From: Candidatus Acidiferrum typicum
GTDB lineage: Bacteria; Acidobacteriota; Terriglobia; Acidiferrales; UBA7541
Assembly: GCA_025463055.1 (NCBI GenBank)
Contig: JAOAPV010000120.1
Location: 1 to 56,340, forward strand
Reading direction: 5' to 3'
DNA: 56,340 nucleotides
This document shows positions 8,949 to 18,704 of the stretch, in pieces. Each line of letters starts with the position of its first letter. Positions within the stretch are counted from its first letter, which is position 1. The position numbers and the translations under genes are program-made. The notes beneath the pieces were generated by a model that was given only the letters and a program-made list of their open reading frames with translations, ran no database searches and was not told the origin of the DNA.

Positions 8949-10505
8949 ATGGCCGACGCGACGCAAACCATTCAGCAGCCAGTCGCCGCCAAGCAGGAAG
9001 CCAGCTTTGTCCGCGCTATTGGACTCTTCGACGGCACGATGATTGTCGTCGGCTCTATGATCGGCTCCGGCATTTTCATCGTCGCGGCCGGAATCTCACG
9101 GCAGACGGGCTCTCCGGGTGGATTGCTGCTCACCTGGATTCTTACGGGACTCCTCACGGTTTTCGCGGCGATTTCGTATGGAGAATTGGCGGGGATGTTC
9201 CCGCGCGCCGGTGGCCAATATGTCTACCTGAGGGAAGCGTATTCGCCTCTGTGGGGTTTTCTTTACGGTTGGACACTGTTTCTGGTGATTCAAACGGGAA
9301 CCATCGCAGCCGTGGCAGTGGGTTTCGCTCGTTACCTTGGCGTGCTGTTTCCCGCAATTTCGCCCACGGCTTGGATCATCTCGCCGATTGCACTTTCGTC
9401 TAAGTACGCCATAAGCCTGTCGGTGCAGCAACTCGTCGGGATACTAATGATTGTCTTTCTCACCTTTCTCAATACGCGGGGCGTGCGCATTGGCAAGCTC
9501 ATTCAGAATATTTTCACAAGCGCCAAGACGCTCGCTTTGCTTGGCCTAATCGTTGTATGCGTTTTTATTGGCCGCAATGCCGCTGCTATCTCCGATAATT
9601 TCGGCCACTTCTGGGCCATTCGAGGAGCGCAACCGCTTGAACCCGGCGCAAGTTTTCTGCGCGGCCTTGTCCCGACGGTGACCGCCGCTTCCGGCTCATT
9701 TGGGCTGTTCGTGGCTTACGGCGTGGCACAAGTCGGCTCACTCTTTTCCGCTGATGCATGGAACAACATTGGCTTCGCCGCTGCGGAGGTGAAGAATCCC
9801 AAGCGCGATGTTGCGCTCTCGATGGCTTTTGGCACGCTCATCGTTATCACGCTGTATTGCCTGGCCAACGTCGCCTATCTCTGCACACTTCCACTCGCAC
9901 AAATTCAAAACGCCCCAGACGATCGAGTCGCCAGCGCGGCGCTCGCCGCCGTTTTTGGGCCTGCAGGCGCAGCCATCATGGCTGTTGCGATTATTATTTC
10001 TACGTTTGGGTGCAATAACGGGCTGATTTTGGCGGGCGCTCGGGTCTCTTATGCCATGGCCCGCGACGGGCTCTTTTTCAAGTCGACAGGTACGCTGAAC
10101 CAGAAGGGCGTGCCAGGCAGCGCTCTGATCTATCAAGGCATCTGGATCACTGTGTTGATTCTGGTGCGTACACGCCGCGTCAGCGGATTGGGCGAGGTCA
10201 GCTACGGGAACCTCTATAGCGACTTGCTCGATTACGTCGTGTTTTCTGCATTGCTGTTTTATGTACTGACAATTGCCGGAATTTTCGCGTTGCGCAAAAA
10301 GCGGCCGGACGCCGAACGGCCGTACAAAGCGCCGGGCTATCCTTTCATTCCGCTGCTGTATATAGTGGCGGCGACCGCTATCATGTTTGTGCTGTTGCTG
10401 TACCAAACCCAAACGGCAGGTCGGGGGTTAGTGATCGTGCTGATTGGAGCTCCCGTATATCTGTTTTGGTCACGGCGCTCGGCGGCAGCCAAACACGCTG
10501 CGTAA
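8949..10505 (+). CDS. APC-superfamily amino-acid permease
   Basis: 518-aa polytopic inner-membrane transporter with about 12 hydrophobic segments. The first segment carries the APC signature GSMIGSGIFIVAAGISRQTGS in the unwound TM1 region, which binds the substrate carboxylate. AEVKNPKRDV after TM6 is typical of the family. It resembles the LAT/Mug-like heteromeric-exchanger branch more than cationic transporters, and the substrate is not evident. The stop lies 47 bp before the start of a second, different APC permease. Confidence 0.85.
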   Translation: MADATQTIQQPVAAKQEASFVRAIGLFDGTMIVVGSMIGSGIFIVAAGISRQTGSPGGLLLTWILTGLLTVFAAISYGELAGMFPRAGGQYVYLREAYSPLWGFLYGWTLFLVIQTGTIAAVAVGFARYLGVLFPAISPTAWIISPIALSSKYAISLSVQQLVGILMIVFLTFLNTRGVRIGKLIQNIFTSAKTLALLGLIVVCVFIGRNAAAISDNFGHFWAIRGAQPLEPGASFLRGLVPTVTAASGSFGLFVAYGVAQVGSLFSADAWNNIGFAAAEVKNPKRDVALSMAFGTLIVITLYCLANVAYLCTLPLAQIQNAPDDRVASAALAAVFGPAGAAIMAVAIIISTFGCNNGLILAGARVSYAMARDGLFFKSTGTLNQKGVPGSALIYQGIWITVLILVRTRRVSGLGEVSYGNLYSDLLDYVVFSALLFYVLTIAGIFALRKKRPDAERPYKAPGYPFIPLLYIVAATAIMFVLLLYQTQTAGRGLVIVLIGAPVYLFWSRRSAAAKHAA

Positions 10506-10552
10506 ACTGGATTTTTGAGGGCGCAAAGCGCGTCCTGCGAGGTGTTTTCCTC

Positions 10553-12190
10553 ATGGCAACAAGGTCAAACGAACTCGATGCGACCGGAGCCAGCGACCCC
10601 AGAAGCTGGCTTTTCGTAAAGAAGCCGATGAACATGCTGCTCGCGGAGGCGGGTGAAGCCGGCGAGCACAGTCTAAAGCGCAGCCTAGGCGCCGGTCAGC
10701 TCACCGCTCTAGGCGTCGGAGCGGTTATCGGCGCTGGCATTTTCGTGCTCTCCGGGCTCGGCGCACACTACGCCGGTCCCGCGCTGATGCTATCTTTCAT
10801 AATTTCTGGCCTTGGATGCGCATTCGCGGGCCTTTGCTACGCCGAATTTGCAGCTATGATCCCGCTCGCCGGAAGCGCCTACACGTATGCGTACGCGACA
10901 CTTGGAGAATTTTTCGCCTGGATCATCGGGTGGGATCTCACGCTGGAGTACGCCATGGGCGCCAGCACCGTTTCCTCCGGCTGGTCCAATCACTTCATTG
11001 AGCTGCTGAACATTTTCCACATTAAAATGCCGCTCTGGCTGGCCTACGATCACTGGACGGGCCTCGGCACCGCCACGAAAATTGTTGCTCGGCAGATGGC
11101 GCAAGCTTCCGATGCCACCTTGCAGCCCGGCACGCAGGCGTTCCTGGACAAGGTCGACGCCATCATTGCCGCGCAGTCGCCGCAGCTCGTGCAGCAGGCT
11201 CACACCCTGCTCAACGCTCCGGTGGTTTTCGGCCACGAAATCGGCTTCAACCTTCCGGCCTTCGTAATCGCCCTGGTCATTACCGCTATCCTGGTCATCG
11301 GCATCAAGGAAAGCGCGCGCTTCAATGCCACCATCGTGACCATCAAGGTGGGCGTGGTGCTGTTCGTCATCGGGCTCGGTATTCACTACATCAACTTCTC
11401 CAATTGGGGGCATGACTGGTCGACCTTCGCGCCGATGGGTATCGGTGGCATTGGCGCAGGCGCCGCCTATATCTTTTTCGCTTACATCGGCTTCGACGCC
11501 GTCTCCACCACCGCGCAGGAATGCAAGAATCCGCAGCGCGACTTGCCCATCGGCATTATGGCGTCGCTGCTGATTTGCACGGTGCTCTATATTCTCGTCG
11601 CCGGCGTACTCACCGGCATGGTTCGCTGGCAGGACGTCAACATTGAAGCTCCCATTGCCGTAGCCTTCCTCGATCGCGGCTTGTACACGGCGTCGCACAT
11701 AATCACGATCGGTGCTCTAGCGGGACTTACCAGCGTCATGCTGGTCATGCTGCTCGGTCAGACTCGCGTTTTGTACGCTATGGCCAATGATGGCTTGCTG
11801 CCCAAGAAATTTTTTGCCGCCGTCCACAAGAAATACCGTACGCCCTACAAAAACACGATCCTGGTCGGCTTGTTGGCCGCGATCGTCGGCAGCATCACGC
11901 CAATCGACGACATCGGAAAAATGGTCAATATCGGCACATTGCTTGCTTTCGTCATGGTGTGTATCGCCATCATGATTCTGCGCCGAACCAATCCCCAGCA
12001 GCCACGGCCTTTCCGCACACCGTGGGTGCCCGTGGTGCCGATTCTCGGCATCCTCTTTAACGGCTACATGATGTACAAGCTCGGCTGGGTCAATTGGGCG
12101 CGCCTGATTATCTGGCTGGTCATAGGACTCGTCATTTATTTCACCTATAGCCGCTATCACAGCCGTGTGCGCGGCGCGGTCTTGAAGTAA
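10553..12190 (+). CDS. APC-superfamily permease, cationic amino-acid transporter (CAT/YfnA-like)
   Basis: 545-aa inner-membrane transporter with about 12-14 hydrophobic segments. After a roughly 35-residue cytoplasmic tail comes LGVGAVIGAGIFVLSG, the TM1 motif of the CAT branch. AYIGFDAVSTTAQECKNPQRDLP and GQTRVLYAMANDGLLP are strong CAT motifs. Residues about 190-230 form a non-membrane insertion. I chose ATG 10553 (MATRSNE) because the conserved region starts after it. It is not a recent duplicate of the upstream permease, since sequence is shared only at family motifs. Confidence 0.88.
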   Translation: MATRSNELDATGASDPRSWLFVKKPMNMLLAEAGEAGEHSLKRSLGAGQLTALGVGAVIGAGIFVLSGLGAHYAGPALMLSFIISGLGCAFAGLCYAEFAAMIPLAGSAYTYAYATLGEFFAWIIGWDLTLEYAMGASTVSSGWSNHFIELLNIFHIKMPLWLAYDHWTGLGTATKIVARQMAQASDATLQPGTQAFLDKVDAIIAAQSPQLVQQAHTLLNAPVVFGHEIGFNLPAFVIALVITAILVIGIKESARFNATIVTIKVGVVLFVIGLGIHYINFSNWGHDWSTFAPMGIGGIGAGAAYIFFAYIGFDAVSTTAQECKNPQRDLPIGIMASLLICTVLYILVAGVLTGMVRWQDVNIEAPIAVAFLDRGLYTASHIITIGALAGLTSVMLVMLLGQTRVLYAMANDGLLPKKFFAAVHKKYRTPYKNTILVGLLAAIVGSITPIDDIGKMVNIGTLLAFVMVCIAIMILRRTNPQQPRPFRTPWVPVVPILGILFNGYMMYKLGWVNWARLIIWLVIGLVIYFTYSRYHSRVRGAVLK

Positions 12191-12287
12191 GTCTCACGCT
12201 GATCAACCGCGGTTCCGGCGCACGCAGCGCGCTCTCGGCTCAAAGCGCATCCTTAAGGTAAAGTAGTCTTTCTCCTGAGGATGACGT

Positions 12288-14291
12288 GTGAACGCTGCCT
12301 CCAATCTACGTAGGGTGTGGGATCGCATCTCGCGCCTTGACCTCGTCGCATCACTGCTAGCGATCACCGGCGGCTTTGCCTATCTTTTCGACGCTAGCGG
12401 CAGCATTTTCAACTACCTAAAATTTATCGCCCTGCTCGCCGCCCTTTACCTGCTTTATCGCGTACTGGTCTGGGGACGGAACCGCCTGCTATGGAGTCTG
12501 CGCAATCGCCTCATTATTGCGGGTCTCTTCTTAGCTTTCGTCCCCGTTTTGCTACTGCTAATTCTTGCCGTCCGCTCCGCAGAGATTCTCTATTCGCAGC
12601 TCGCTTCCTATCTCCTCTACGAAGATGTGCAGCACCGCAAAGACATGCTCGCCGATATTGCCGAGCACATCGCCGCCGCTCACAGCACTCTTGCCCGGGG
12701 CGTCAGCGAAGCCGAGTCAGAGCGCATCCTGGCCGCGCAATCGCATGCCGTGCACGACCGCGAGCTCCCAGGCCTAAACATCGAATTTTCCAGCGACCAA
12801 ACTCTCCTGCGCAAAGTCGCTCCAAACGGGAAATTCTTTGCCGGACTGCTGCAGGAAGGCGAAGGGCGGTATGGACTCGAACGCGATCGGCTTTACATCC
12901 TCAGTGTCCGAGCCATGGACGAGCCGCCGGGCATTCGTGTCGTTACGCTTTGGATGCCGGTAACGCCCGAATTTCTCGCTACCGTTGCGCCGGATCTGGG
13001 CGCCATTCAATTGAATCTAATGCAGCGCTATGCAGGCGGCCCGCAGCACGGTGTTCTATACACGACCAACAATGTTCAGTATGAAACTACCAGCCGCATC
13101 GTGGCTCGCAATCGATCCCTCCAGCCCGCAATGTTCTGGGTCGATTCTCCGGTCAACGTAGTCTCTCGCCTCGATTCAACCTATATAGGACCCGACGGAG
13201 TGGTCGATCCCGTGCGCCCCGTGCTCGCCGTATTCAACGCGCGGCCCTCGCAACTGAGCGGCCGCATGTTCAGCTCGCTTGGTGAGTTACGGAACACCTA
13301 TTTGATCGCATTTGTTCTAATTGTTATCGCCTTCCTGGTGATTTGGGCCGGCGCATTTATCACCGGAATTGTTCTCACCCGCCAAATTACGAAGGCCATT
13401 AATGAGCTCTATCGCGCCACGCAATATGTGCAGGCTGGCGATTTATCGCACCGCGTGCGCATCGAGCGCCGCGACCAGCTCGGCGTTCTCGGCGAATCGT
13501 TCAACCTTATGACTGGCTCCATCAGCGGGCTGATCGAAGAGCAAAAGCAGCGCCAGCGCCTCGAGAACGAAATCTCCATCGCGCGCGAAGTGCAGGACCA
13601 GCTCTTTCCCAGAACTCTGCCGCACGTTCCCGGCGTTGAAATCGAAGCCATCTGCAAAGCGGCGCGCGCTGTTAGCGGCGACTACTACGACTTCATTCAG
13701 CTAAGCCCCACGCACTTAGCTATCGCCATCGCCGATATTTCCGGTAAAGGAATTTCCGCCGCGCTCCTCATGGCCAGCTTGCAAGCGGCGCTGCGCAGCC
13801 AGGTCCTCGTCGACGGCAGCGAGCGCATGAGCACCGCAGAGCTAGTCTCCCGCCTCAACAAGCATCTGGTGCGCAACACCGGCGACGATCGCTTCGCCAC
13901 GTTCTTCATCGCCGTGTACGACAGCGCGACGCGCAACCTGCGCTACACGAACGCCGGCCATCTTCCCTCATTTCTCATCTGCAAGGATTCCGCGTTGCAT
14001 CTCGACAAGGGCGGCATGGTCCTCGGCGTCGTGGAAGATTACGACTATGAAGAAGGCTCGGTAATCGTCGCTCCTGATTCGCTTCTCGTATGCTACAGCG
14101 ACGGCTTAGTCGAGCCCGAAAATGTTTACGGCGAAGAATTCGGCATCCGCCGCCTGCAGCAAGCCGCCGTCCACGTGCAAGGCGCGGCCCCGCAAGTTGT
14201 TGCTCAGTCCCTAATGAACGCCGCCGAAGAATGGGCCGGCACGCCAGAGCAAGCCGACGACATGACGGTAATCGTTGCTCGCCTCCGCTAA
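12288..14291 (+). CDS. Membrane-bound HAMP-SpoIIE (PP2C-type) serine phosphatase, RsbU/RsbP-like
   Basis: 667-aa signalling protein. Three hydrophobic helices lie near residues 18-97, then an extracytoplasmic sensor of about 230 residues, a membrane helix (about 338-362), a HAMP linker (about 363-415) and a short coiled coil. A C-terminal SpoIIE/PP2C phosphatase domain (about 440-667) carries the metal-site motifs SGDYYDF, IADISGKGI and YSDGLVEPE, and ends near ADDMTVIV. Such proteins dephosphorylate anti-sigma-factor antagonists in partner-switching. No anti-sigma or STAS gene is next to it. The start is GTG 12288. The next gene overlaps its stop (TAATG). Confidence 0.87.
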   Translation: MNAASNLRRVWDRISRLDLVASLLAITGGFAYLFDASGSIFNYLKFIALLAALYLLYRVLVWGRNRLLWSLRNRLIIAGLFLAFVPVLLLLILAVRSAEILYSQLASYLLYEDVQHRKDMLADIAEHIAAAHSTLARGVSEAESERILAAQSHAVHDRELPGLNIEFSSDQTLLRKVAPNGKFFAGLLQEGEGRYGLERDRLYILSVRAMDEPPGIRVVTLWMPVTPEFLATVAPDLGAIQLNLMQRYAGGPQHGVLYTTNNVQYETTSRIVARNRSLQPAMFWVDSPVNVVSRLDSTYIGPDGVVDPVRPVLAVFNARPSQLSGRMFSSLGELRNTYLIAFVLIVIAFLVIWAGAFITGIVLTRQITKAINELYRATQYVQAGDLSHRVRIERRDQLGVLGESFNLMTGSISGLIEEQKQRQRLENEISIAREVQDQLFPRTLPHVPGVEIEAICKAARAVSGDYYDFIQLSPTHLAIAIADISGKGISAALLMASLQAALRSQVLVDGSERMSTAELVSRLNKHLVRNTGDDRFATFFIAVYDSATRNLRYTNAGHLPSFLICKDSALHLDKGGMVLGVVEDYDYEEGSVIVAPDSLLVCYSDGLVEPENVYGEEFGIRRLQQAAVHVQGAAPQVVAQSLMNAAEEWAGTPEQADDMTVIVARLR

Positions 14292-15481
14292 TGATTCGGT
14301 TAAAATCGCTGACGACAATTCCAATGAGATGGTTGACGCGGATCTTGCTGCTTGCAAGCGTAGTGTCATTTGGCATCGTTTCGCTTGTCTCGGCGGACGA
14401 CCGCGTTCCCATCTTATCCGTTGACTTGCGGAGCGTTGGCTATCTCCCTCCAGTCACCGATAGGGATCTTCGCTACTATACTTTCTTGCGTGGTGCGATC
14501 ACATTTCTCGATGAACATGCTCTCGCTGTGTCTTTCTTCAAGAATAACGAACACCCAGGCCTTTCCCGGCGAGATGGGACTCCGGGCAGCGCCGTTGTGT
14601 TCCACACAGTTTTTCTTGACCCCTCGACTGGGCGCGTCCGCGACCAACGAACTTGGGGAAATGCCGCAAATTCGGCGACGCTGCAGGCGTTCCACGACGG
14701 AAGTTTCTTCGTTCAAGATGGAGAGTGGGTGCGGCTGTATTCGAATGAACTCCAAGAAAGTCTGAAAAAGAAAATGGATGTGGCGGGAGAAATTCCTCCT
14801 CGGTTTACTGCGTCCCCCAGCGGCCACGCGCTTTACGAATTTCAAGAAGCATACGATGCGAAGCGTGGCTGGCTCACAAGAATCGATGTGCTTGATCCCC
14901 ACTCCCTTGCTTCGAACCAATTCACAGTGACACCGGGCCACCGGGACGACACTGTTTCCGATACGCAAGTTGTCTATTCTCTTGCAGCGGCCGCCGAAGC
15001 TCCTTTACACCTCTTCGTTTACAACGCCGATGATTCCGCACCGGCCAAATCTCCCCGTCTGCTTGGACAAACCAGCAGATCGGCTATAGATATTGCCGAG
15101 TCGCGCTGCAACTCCGCCGCGTTTGTGAGTAACTCTGTCTTGGCCGTGACCGGCGACTGTCCGCGTCTCATACTCACAGGGGCGGGCGGAAAAATTGCTG
15201 ACCTCTACGCTCCGGAGTATCGCTTCGGAGGAGAGATTCAACCTTCGCGAGACGGGCGGCGCTTCGCGTTTGCTCGCGCCAAAGCCAAAGATTCGCCTAC
15301 CCACGTTAGAAACATGGATCTCTGCGTATACGACCTAACGGACAAACGGATCATCTTCTCTTTACCCATATCCCCGCTGCCTCAACATAAACTGGCCTTC
15401 GCGCTCTCGCCAGATGGCTCTTTTTTAGCTGCACAGACCGACAATCTCCTTTATGTATGGCATCTCTCTTTCTCACATTGA
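14291..15481 (+). CDS. Secreted protein of unknown function, possible beta-propeller
   Basis: 396 aa starting at an ATG that shares one base with the previous stop codon. Residues about 10-35 form a signal peptide ending near VSADD. The rest is beta-rich, with recurrent 'SPSG/SPDG..L' turns (ASPSGHAL, ALSPDGSFLAAQ) and a final LLYVWHLSF. This suggests WD40/TolB-like blades, but no blade repeat is regular enough to count. Function unknown. Coupling to the SpoIIE phosphatase gene suggests co-expression only. Confidence 0.7.
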   Translation: MIRLKSLTTIPMRWLTRILLLASVVSFGIVSLVSADDRVPILSVDLRSVGYLPPVTDRDLRYYTFLRGAITFLDEHALAVSFFKNNEHPGLSRRDGTPGSAVVFHTVFLDPSTGRVRDQRTWGNAANSATLQAFHDGSFFVQDGEWVRLYSNELQESLKKKMDVAGEIPPRFTASPSGHALYEFQEAYDAKRGWLTRIDVLDPHSLASNQFTVTPGHRDDTVSDTQVVYSLAAAAEAPLHLFVYNADDSAPAKSPRLLGQTSRSAIDIAESRCNSAAFVSNSVLAVTGDCPRLILTGAGGKIADLYAPEYRFGGEIQPSRDGRRFAFARAKAKDSPTHVRNMDLCVYDLTDKRIIFSLPISPLPQHKLAFALSPDGSFLAAQTDNLLYVWHLSFSH

Positions 15482-15577
15482 AAGATAGAATTCGTCGATG
15501 CGCTTGCGATCGCTCCAGGACGCACCTTCACCTGCGTTATACTGGCATGCTTTCCCGCGCATCATTTGAGGAGAGGA

Positions 15578-16321
15578 ATGTCCCTTCGCAATCGTGTGGC
15601 ACTAGTTACAGGCGGCAGCCGCGGCATCGGTCGCGGGATCGCCGTGCGGCTGGCCAAAGACGGCGCGCGCGTGGCCATTGCGTACCGCACGAATAAAGCC
15701 GCCGCGCAGCAAACGCTTCTCCAATTGCAGGCCAGCGGCGCCGATTGTGTCGCCGTCGAGACCGATATCACCGACGCAGCTCGTGCCGAGCAGCTTGTGC
15801 GCACGGTCGCCGACCGTTTCGGCCGCATCGATTTGGTGGTAAACAATGTCGGCGATTTTCGATGGGCGACGCTCGCCGAGTCTTCGCTGGAAGACTGGCA
15901 AAGTATTTTTTCCTCGAACCTTATGACCGTGCTGTACATGTGCCGCGCGGCGCTGCCATACATGCGCCGCGGCCGCTGGGGACGCATCATCAACCTCGGC
16001 GCGGTGGGAGCCGAGCGCGCCTTTGGTCAGGCAAAAATTTCCGCGTACGCTGCCGCGAAAGCCGCGGTCGTCGCTCTGTCCCGCTCGCTGGCTCTCGAAG
16101 AAGCCAAGAACGGTATCACCGTCAACGTCGTCAATCCTTCCAGCATCGATGAGAAGGAACTGACACGCGAAGAAGCGCGCCGCATCCGAGACGCGCGTTT
16201 TCCCATCGGCCGGCCGCCCACCGTGGAAGACGTGGCCGCCGCCGTCGCCTTTTTCGCATCCGAAGAGGCGGAGTACGTCACCGGCCAAGTCGTAAACGTC
16301 AGCGGCGGCTGGATGCTGTAG
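15578..16321 (+). CDS. Short-chain dehydrogenase/reductase (FabG-like fold)
   Basis: 247-aa Rossmann oxidoreductase using NAD(P)H. The cofactor motif TGGSRGIGRGIA (about residues 12-23), the structural NNVG motif and the catalytic YAAAK are present, and the C-terminus ends GQVVNVSGGWML like FabG. The catalytic serine normally found about 13 residues before the tyrosine is not obvious: the segment reads NLGAVGAERAFGQ, with Gly/Ala where Ser is expected and two extra residues. Activity is therefore uncertain. ATG 15578 has a strong GAGGAGAGG ribosome site. Confidence 0.85.
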   Translation: MSLRNRVALVTGGSRGIGRGIAVRLAKDGARVAIAYRTNKAAAQQTLLQLQASGADCVAVETDITDAARAEQLVRTVADRFGRIDLVVNNVGDFRWATLAESSLEDWQSIFSSNLMTVLYMCRAALPYMRRGRWGRIINLGAVGAERAFGQAKISAYAAAKAAVVALSRSLALEEAKNGITVNVVNPSSIDEKELTREEARRIRDARFPIGRPPTVEDVAAAVAFFASEEAEYVTGQVVNVSGGWML

Positions 16322-16395
16322 CGTGTAAGGACTTTTGTTGGGTGCCTATCTGATGCGGGCGATTTGGCCTCAGTCTTTATCGTGCCGTTGTAGTC

Positions 16396-16427
16396 CCCGC
16401 TTTCCGAAGCGGGTGATTTTGACTTTT
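16396..16427 (+). terminator. Candidate intrinsic terminator after the SDR gene
   Basis: A 7-bp stem CCCGCTT/AAGCGGG with a TCCG loop at 16396-16413 is followed by a T-rich tract (TGATTTTGACTTTT). It lies in the 132-bp gap before the next gene on the same strand. The T-tract is interrupted, so this is only a candidate. Confidence 0.4.
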
Positions 16428-16453
16428 GCTCCACTCTCAAGTCCACTGAAGCC

Positions 16454-18070
16454 ATGAAAGTTCTCACCGCTGCCGAGATGCGCGAGGTCGATCGCCTGAC
16501 CACAGAGCGCTACGGCATCCCCAGCCTTCAGCTAATGGAAACTGCCGGAACTCGCGTGGCCGACGCTTACGACAAATTCGTTGGCGCAGCCGCGACCCGG
16601 CCAGCAAGAATTGCTGTCCTCTGCGGCAAAGGCAACAACGGCGGCGACGGCCTGGTTGCCGCGCGGCACCTGCAATCACTGGGCGCGCATGCGAAGGTCT
16701 ATCTTTTTTCCGAGCCGCACGATTTGCGCGGCGACGCAGCGACGAATCTTCAGCGCTGGACCGCAACGGGCAATTCCGTAATTTCCATCGTTAACGAAGC
16801 CGCGTGGCAGGCCGTATGGCCGGAAATCTCCAACGCAAATGTCATCCTCGACGCTATTTTTGGCACCGGCTTCCGAGGAGCAGCTACCGGAGCCATCGCG
16901 AAAGCAATCTCGGACCTCAATCGCCATTCAAAAAATGCAACGGCCGCGTGGCCCGCTCTGATTCTCGCTGTCGATACGCCGTCGGGCCTCCCTTCCGATG
17001 GCCAATCTGCGGAAGGTCCCGTGCTGTACGCGCACAAAACCGTAACTTTCACCGCGCCCAAGCCGGGTCAGCTAATCTCGCGCGATTCTGCCGCCGTAGG
17101 CATGCTGGACGTCGCGGATATAGGTTCGCCTGCATCGCTCATCGAAGAAATCGGAAAAGGCCCGCTCCGCTGGGTCGAGCCTAGCGAATTTGCGCAACTT
17201 CCGCTCGTTCGCACGGTTGATTCGCACAAAGGCTTGTACGGCCACGCGCTGGTCGTCGGGGGCTCGCTCGGCAAGTCAGGTGCCGCCGTCATGGCCGGCT
17301 ATGCGGCGTTACGGGCAGGGGCGGGCCTGGTCACAGTAGCCGCGCCCGATGTCATCCTCCCCATCGTCGCTTCCGCTCAACCGGAGCTGATGACCGAGCC
17401 GCTGATCGCAACCCTTGAAGGTACCGCAGCAATCCAGAATCTCGCGCAGCAACGCGTTGAACGCATTGCGGAAGGCAAAACCGTTCTCGCCCTCGGTCCC
17501 GGTCTCGGACTTCAACCTGAAACGCAAGATTTCATCCGCAAGATCGTCCAGCAAATCGAACTCCCTCTGCTATTGGACGCCGATGGGCTAAACGCGTTTG
17601 CCGGAAGTGCCAATTTGCTGCGCGACCGGAAAACGAAATTCCTCGCCATCACGCCGCATCCCGGCGAAATGGCGCGCCTCCTAAACTCCTCCACAAAAAG
17701 TGTGCAGGAAGATCGCGTCAAGACAGCTCGAGAGGCCGCGAGCCGCTGGAATGCTCACGTCATCCTCAAGGGCTCGCGCACCATCATCGCTGGCCCTGAC
17801 GGCAAAATCTTCGTCAACACCTCCGGCAATCCCGGCCTCGCAAAAGGCGGTTCCGGCGACGTCCTGACCGGCGTCCTCGCCGCGCTAACCGCGCAATTCA
17901 AGACCGATGACTGGACGCGCATTCTCGCCCTCGGCGTCTACTTACACGGCAAAGCGGCCGAGTTCGCCACGAAAAATACCGACGAGTCCGGTTTGCTCGC
18001 GACGGAAGTTGCCGCCGCTCTTCCTCACGCGCGCCACCAACTCCTTCAGGAGCTGCAAGCGCGTGGGTGA
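16454..18070 (+). CDS. nnr: Bifunctional NAD(P)H-hydrate epimerase / ADP-dependent dehydratase
   Basis: 538-aa metabolite-repair enzyme. The N-terminal YjeF_N domain (about 1-220) epimerises damaged NADHX/NADPHX. The motifs LCGKGNNGGDGLVAARHL and TPSG are visible, and GTGF marks its phosphate loop. The C-terminal ribokinase-like domain (about 235-530) dehydrates the S-form with ADP, shown by the ATP-site motif NPGLAKGGSGDVLTG and by PHPGEMARL. The two-domain length is standard. tsaE starts inside its last codons, an order often seen in bacteria. Confidence 0.95.
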   Translation: MKVLTAAEMREVDRLTTERYGIPSLQLMETAGTRVADAYDKFVGAAATRPARIAVLCGKGNNGGDGLVAARHLQSLGAHAKVYLFSEPHDLRGDAATNLQRWTATGNSVISIVNEAAWQAVWPEISNANVILDAIFGTGFRGAATGAIAKAISDLNRHSKNATAAWPALILAVDTPSGLPSDGQSAEGPVLYAHKTVTFTAPKPGQLISRDSAAVGMLDVADIGSPASLIEEIGKGPLRWVEPSEFAQLPLVRTVDSHKGLYGHALVVGGSLGKSGAAVMAGYAALRAGAGLVTVAAPDVILPIVASAQPELMTEPLIATLEGTAAIQNLAQQRVERIAEGKTVLALGPGLGLQPETQDFIRKIVQQIELPLLLDADGLNAFAGSANLLRDRKTKFLAITPHPGEMARLLNSSTKSVQEDRVKTAREAASRWNAHVILKGSRTIIAGPDGKIFVNTSGNPGLAKGGSGDVLTGVLAALTAQFKTDDWTRILALGVYLHGKAAEFATKNTDESGLLATEVAAALPHARHQLLQELQARG

Positions 18071-18494
18071 AGAAGTCATCACGCACTCCGCCGAGGAAAC
18101 AACGCAGTGGGGCAGGGAATTCGCCAAGCGCCTCCGGCCTCCCGTCCTGGTTCTTCTCACCGGGGATCTCGGTTCCGGCAAAACCACTCTCACAAAAGGC
18201 ATCGTCGCAGGACTCGGCGCTGCTACCGAGGATGAAGTCACCAGCCCCACCTTCACGCTCGTTCACGTCTACGGCGCGCCCGACGCCGGCAAGGTCTACC
18301 ACGCCGACCTCTACCGCATTGAAAGCTTTCACGATTTCGAAACGCTCGGCCTGGAAGACCTCTTCGCCCAACCGGCCGTCGTAATCCTCGAATGGTCCGA
18401 ACGCTTCCCCCTGCAATCCCCCTGGCCTCAGCTCCGCCTAAAGCTCGAGCATCTAGGCGGCGATGCCCGCCGCATTACTGTATCCACCTCATAA
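18063..18494 (+). CDS. tsaE: tRNA threonylcarbamoyladenosine biosynthesis ATPase TsaE
   Basis: 143-aa P-loop ATPase required with TsaB/TsaD/TsaC for the t6A modification of ANN-decoding tRNAs. The Walker A is GDLGSGKTTLTKGI, followed by SPTFTLVHVY and the conserved YHADLYRI and EWSER segments. I chose GTG 18063, giving MGEEVITHS and an 8-bp overlap with the preceding gene, because the family begins at about this point. The frame itself is open much further upstream. Confidence 0.92.
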   Translation: MGEEVITHSAEETTQWGREFAKRLRPPVLVLLTGDLGSGKTTLTKGIVAGLGAATEDEVTSPTFTLVHVYGAPDAGKVYHADLYRIESFHDFETLGLEDLFAQPAVVILEWSERFPLQSPWPQLRLKLEHLGGDARRITVSTS

Positions 18495-18704
18495 TCGGCC
18501 AGAAGGACTGCGTCGGTCTTACGGCCGCTTTCACGGTGGATCCACACCATACGAGTACGGGACCGGCGCAGCGGAGCCCTGGGTAACGCCGGGCATTTGC
18601 CGGCGACCGTGCTCCCCGCTAACTCTCTAGCCACCACCGCCGCGCCATTTCTTGCCCCTTCCCCCCGCGGCTGCTACGTTAAAAACAGCCCTTCCGGCGA
18701 GCTC

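Noticed and set aside
10790-11698. 302-codon minus-strand frame opposite the CAT permease
   Set aside because: Antisense shadow of a membrane protein; no ribosome site and Arg/Glu/Asp/His-rich nonsense composition.
18588-18606. CGCCGG/CCGGCG stem between tsaE and the cyclase-like gene
   Set aside because: Only 6 bp with no T-run; chance is likely in GC-rich DNA.
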